From NCBI GenBank assembly GCA_002319075.1, contig NVQB01000001.1, positions 62,001 through 126,000 of the forward strand: a DNA stretch of 64,000 nt, given 5' to 3'. Both the position numbers and the translations under genes were made by a program. Positions 61,054 through 64,000 of the stretch are shown here, one piece after another; within the stretch, counting starts at the first letter, position 1; each line of letters starts with the position of its first letter. The stretch comes from Sphingobacteriaceae bacterium. GTDB lineage: Bacteria > Bacteroidota > Bacteroidia > B-17B0 > Aurantibacillaceae. The notes beneath the pieces were generated by a model. It was not told where the DNA came from. It ran no database searches and saw nothing but the letters and a program-made list of their open reading frames with translations.

Positions 61054-62109
61054 CTACTTTATTTTTTGCAGAAGGCGGTCCAGATTCGCAAACAACAGGT
61101 CGTTTGCTGACTGATGATAAGAAGACAGATTTTTTTTAAAAAGCGGAAGATCAAAAAGAAAAGCTTTTAAATTATCAGGGTGAAGATCTTTAAAGTGCCT
61201 TCCATATCCGAGCCGTTCAATATAAGCTGCATTCATCCATTGCTCAAATTGATTTTGAATTGGAAAAGAATAAATGGGTTTCTTTAAATAAACGGCTTCA
61301 CTTATAAATGAAAACCCGCCATTAGCAACCACCGCTTTTGCCGAAGCTAAATCGCTGATAAATCCCTGTTCGCTGAAAGATTTAAAAACAACATTTCCAT
61401 CTGTTTCATCCTGGTTCATACCATAAACATAAAATACTTCAGATGGAATTTTATGTAAAATTTCGCGAACTGTTTTTAAACTGCTACTAGTCTGATACAT
61501 TAAAATATGGTTCCCTTCACTTGTTTTTTCTTGCTGAATGGCCTTACGCACAATGGGTGGAACTATACTGGTATTTTTTTTCCTTATATCTGCATCAAAA
61601 AAACTGCTTATCAAATAATGATCACAAAACGGAACTTTTGCTTTCACAATGTTTTTAGCTAGTTTATAATTATTTTTCTCTTCACTGCTTATGTCAATAG
61701 CCAGATCACAGCGGTCCATTATCTGCATATTGTCAATACTTACAATGGGAAGTTTATGCGTTTTTGCATAGAAAAAACTGAAGCTCTCAAAATCACTGAT
61801 CACAAAGTCTGCCACAAATAAGCGCTCTATCTCCAGTTTTTTATAAGTATTGTGAATCAAATTTTTAGCTGCAGATTTCAGATTACTCAAAAATGTTGCA
61901 CTTTTAGAAACCTTCGCATTTTTATAAGCAAAATGAAATCCTTTAATTTCGATAACCTTTCCAGGGAAACTTTTATCCAAAAACTGAAAAGCTCTTCCGC
62001 TCGACACGATACATAATTCATGTCCCTTCCCGAGGAGATGGTCGATTACAACCTTACTGCGTGTTGCGTGTCCCATGCCTTCTCCAGGCACTCCATAAAG
62101 TATATTCAT
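61054..62109 (-). CDS. Glycosyltransferase, MJ1255/VC2487 family
   Basis: 351 aa, GT-B fold. It starts with MNILYGVPGEGMGHATRSKVV, the family hallmark, and has the C-terminal donor-binding part with AKAVVANGGFSFISEAVYLKKPI. The N-terminal Gly-rich loop and the NGGFS motif are like those of MurG and MGDG synthases. The family links a sugar to an unknown acceptor; a lipid or cell-surface glycan is likely. Followed on the same strand by a 210-base spacer before the surface protein gene; upstream lies a PAP2 phosphatase gene, which could supply or recycle the lipid carrier. Confidence 0.88.
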   Translation of the reverse strand: MNILYGVPGEGMGHATRSKVVIDHLLGKGHELCIVSSGRAFQFLDKSFPGKVIEIKGFHFAYKNAKVSKSATFLSNLKSAAKNLIHNTYKKLEIERLFVADFVISDFESFSFFYAKTHKLPIVSIDNMQIMDRCDLAIDISSEEKNNYKLAKNIVKAKVPFCDHYLISSFFDADIRKKNTSIVPPIVRKAIQQEKTSEGNHILMYQTSSSLKTVREILHKIPSEVFYVYGMNQDETDGNVVFKSFSEQGFISDLASAKAVVANGGFSFISEAVYLKKPIYSFPIQNQFEQWMNAAYIERLGYGRHFKDLHPDNLKAFLFDLPLFKKNLSSYHQSANDLLFANLDRLLQKIK

Positions 62110-62180
62110 ATATCCGTTTAACTGCTTTTAATTAGTCTTTATTGGTACTCTTTTAATAGCCACCAGAATAGATCAGGATC

Positions 62181-62885
62181 TTAATTTTTTCGGGTTAACC
62201 AATGCCTTGTCTTACCCATATACAAAAAAAGAAACCCTAAAATAATTCCCAAACCAGCGCCGGCGCAAACATCAAATGCTGAGTGAGCGCCAATAGCAAC
62301 ACGCGACACTGCTACCAATACCGCCCACACGAAAGGAATCAAAAACAAAAAACGCAGCTTCGGATAACTGCGGTTCAAATAAATAGCGTATGACAAAATC
62401 ATAGCAAATAAAAAAGCATTAAAACTATGTCCGCTTGGAAACGAAAAGCCTGCTTCATCCACCCAGTGATGCTGGATCTGCGGGGCTATCTGACTGAATT
62501 CAGCAGGATGGGTTTTGACAAGGGCATCAAAAAAGTCTTTTCTTGCCTGTTTGTCCAACTGGTAAAGGGAATCAATGACGTTGGAGAGTCCTGTTTTATT
62601 TAGCATATAAACGTGACTCGGTCTTTGTGATTTTAAAATAGGTTTTGTATAACGCTCATTTATAAATGCCAGCACCGCAAAAAAAACAACAAGGGTTAAA
62701 AACGATTTGCAAAAAACAAGAAGTTTATCCCGTTTCCCCTGAGCACTCGAGGCATAAAAAAAGCTGGTAATAACCAATAAAATAAAGAAACCAATTGGTC
62801 CCCCCGAACTCGTTATAGCATAAGCTATCTCGCACCAATAACTGTTTGGTGAACAGGCCGTAAACGGGATAGCCGTAAAAAACAC
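62181..62885 (-). CDS. PAP2-family membrane phosphatase
   Basis: 234 aa from a GTG at 62885. The phosphatase signatures are KSQRPSHVY, FPSGHSFNAF and SRVAIGAHSAFDV, with six hydrophobic segments. It dephosphorylates lipid phosphates such as undecaprenyl pyrophosphate or phosphatidylglycerol phosphate. The frame stays open upstream to 62948 and would complete a first membrane helix (SIKTIFYTATISLAVLLLL), but has no ATG, GTG or TTG there; the GTG lies inside the helix and is an unlikely start. A rare start codon or base error is suspected. Ends 71 bases before the glycosyltransferase gene. Confidence 0.85.
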   Translation of the reverse strand: MFFTAIPFTACSPNSYWCEIAYAITSSGGPIGFFILLVITSFFYASSAQGKRDKLLVFCKSFLTLVVFFAVLAFINERYTKPILKSQRPSHVYMLNKTGLSNVIDSLYQLDKQARKDFFDALVKTHPAEFSQIAPQIQHHWVDEAGFSFPSGHSFNAFLFAMILSYAIYLNRSYPKLRFLFLIPFVWAVLVAVSRVAIGAHSAFDVCAGAGLGIILGFLFLYMGKTRHWLTRKN

Positions 62886-63062
62886 CAGAAGCAGTAAGAC
62901 CGCAAGGGAAATAGTGGCAGTATAAAATATGGTTTTGATACTCTTGATTTAGAAATGAAAGATAACAATAAAAGAGATAAATTTCTTAAAAACCAGTATC
63001 TTAGTGCATAGCAAGTATTTAATTTTTACCCAAATTCTCATCTCTATAATTTATACTTAACA

Positions 63063-64000
63063 ATGAAGAAATCACGTTATAAAATCGGTCTGCTGTTTTT
63101 TTTATATACCTTCTCTTTGCACCTTACCGCACAACTTTCATTTTCAGTAAATACTTCTACAGGCACAAATACCATCACTTGTACAAATTCATTAATTACT
63201 CTTTATGTCTCTTCAAATTACAGCGGGCCTCTCACCTATAGCTGGGTAAATACCGTTACAGGTAGTCTTGTTTCAAACTCCAGCTCCTTAGCACTAACAA
63301 ACCCTGGTGTATTCTCTATCACTATAGCCTCTGCAACAAGCGCTAGTAGCCAAACTTACCAGGTAACGTCCAACACTACTGCTCCCACAGTTTCTTTAAC
63401 GTCAAACCTCAACGCTCTTACCTGCATCATAAACACGGTTCAACTGCAGGCTTCAAGTAACATGACCGTAACACATTTTAGCTGGGGCTCGGCATTCCCT
63501 TGTGCTCCCGGGCCCAATTGCGTTGCCGGAACGGCTGGCACTTATACCGTTACTGGAACTAATCCCGCCAATGGCTGCAGAAACACTGCTACTCTCAGTA
63601 TCACGAATAATAAAATTTATCCTGCTATTATTTACAGCGACCCTGTTGGTTTGGCTTGTCCGGATGGTACTCTAAACATAAGTCCGAATCTTCAATCAAC
63701 GGTTAACCTCACCTACTCATGGACCCCACCTTTTAACGTAGTAGCCACCGGGTTAAATAGTAAGACGTTAACAGTAAACAGTCCTGGAAATTACAATGTC
63801 GTAATAACTAACACAAGCAACGGCTGCGCTAGTAGTGGTGCCATACAAGTATATGTGTGCTTAGGAATTCAGGAACGCTCTTTAAAAACAAATTTCGCCG
63901 TTATCTATCCGGTTCCTGTTTCGGATTACCTTTCAATAGTATTACCTGCAGGATATAAAAACCTTGATTACAAAATCATAAATGGGTTGGGAAAGACACT
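63063..64000 (+). CDS. Secreted surface protein with T9SS type A sorting domain (3' end outside the window)
   Basis: 312 codons from the ATG at 63063, open to the edge. Signal peptide (KIGLLFFLYTFSLHLTAQ), then Ser/Thr-rich Ig-like/PKD-type repeats with paired cysteines (TCTNSLI, TCIINTVQL, GCRNTATL, NGCASSGAIQVYVC) and, from about residue 275, a type A sorting domain (NFAVIYPVPVSDYLSIVLP). The stop codon lies just beyond the window. The protein is exported and attached to the cell surface by T9SS, independently of the type B cargo module nearby. Confidence 0.85.
   Translation, partial: MKKSRYKIGLLFFLYTFSLHLTAQLSFSVNTSTGTNTITCTNSLITLYVSSNYSGPLTYSWVNTVTGSLVSNSSSLALTNPGVFSITIASATSASSQTYQVTSNTTAPTVSLTSNLNALTCIINTVQLQASSNMTVTHFSWGSAFPCAPGPNCVAGTAGTYTVTGTNPANGCRNTATLSITNNKIYPAIIYSDPVGLACPDGTLNISPNLQSTVNLTYSWTPPFNVVATGLNSKTLTVNSPGNYNVVITNTSNGCASSGAIQVYVCLGIQERSLKTNFAVIYPVPVSDYLSIVLPAGYKNLDYKIINGLGKT

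Noticed and set aside
1-64000. tRNA or rRNA genes, prophage, integron or conjugative elements
   Set aside because: No cloverleaf-like sequence, rRNA motif, integrase, relaxase or phage structural gene was recognised on either strand by reading; a tRNAscan or Infernal search would be decisive.

Overview
The window comes from a chromosome of a Bacteroidota bacterium, most likely a Sphingobacteriales- or Cytophagales-like relative. The evidence is type IX secretion (T9SS) hardware and sorting domains (types A and B, a PorP/SprF protein, an OmpA/PD40 protein), promoters matching the Bacteroidota TAnnTTTG element, weak ribosome binding sites, an AT-rich composition and many short SPII lipoproteins. 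I see no rRNA or tRNA gene, CRISPR array, prophage or intact insertion sequence.

Layout. 0-5.4 kb: end of a HmuY-like secreted protein, an atypical LuxR-type regulator, an AlkC-like DNA glycosylase, a DoxX protein divergent from an HxlR regulator, a flavin monooxygenase and a DsbA-like lipoprotein. 5.5-9.5 kb: a tight five-gene Kai-type operon (kaiC, two kaiB, PAS histidine kinase, single-domain response regulator). 9.7-16.5 kb: a lipoprotein, an AHSA1-type gene broken by three homopolymer contractions, an aldehyde dehydrogenase, an atypical two-component pair and two outer-membrane proteins. 16.6-23 kb: a SWIM/SNF2 helicase, an FNR-type regulator with a yiaAB gene preceded by a perfect FNR box, and a phospholipase D lipoprotein.

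23.1-30 kb: a methionine/sulfur operon. It starts with a SAM-I-type riboswitch, followed by a 39-codon upstream ORF whose last 13 residues are all Met or Cys, then a 76-aa unknown protein, metX, hom, a peroxiredoxin, an aldo/keto reductase, a UPF0126 membrane protein, an OsmC protein and a metZ-like sulfhydrylase. 30-33.8 kb is a looser, partly decayed stretch (DUF2200, GNAT, gene remnants, a beta-lactamase-like gene interrupted by a 66-bp duplication, pyrophosphatase).

34-49.8 kb is an acetate/C2 region: a CrbS-like SSF-STAC histidine kinase with a REC protein, a methyltransferase, an MHS-family transporter, a porin, an InsA-like zinc-ribbon regulator divergent from acs, an AEC transporter, an ScfR/RamB-type regulator divergent from aceB-aceA, and a cysteine-free thioredoxin-fold protein. 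49.9-52.6 kb holds small lipoproteins and a bestrophin. 52.9-60.8 kb is a T9SS surface module (giant Ig-repeat type B protein, PorP/SprF, OmpA). The end carries a glycosyltransferase, a PAP2 phosphatase and the 5' part of a type A sorted surface protein.

The observations I find most worth following are the SAM riboswitch plus Met/Cys leader ORF (23131-23411), the Kai signalling operon, the class II FNR site before yiaAB, the repeat-interrupted beta-lactamase gene, and the domesticated InsA-like regulator at acs.
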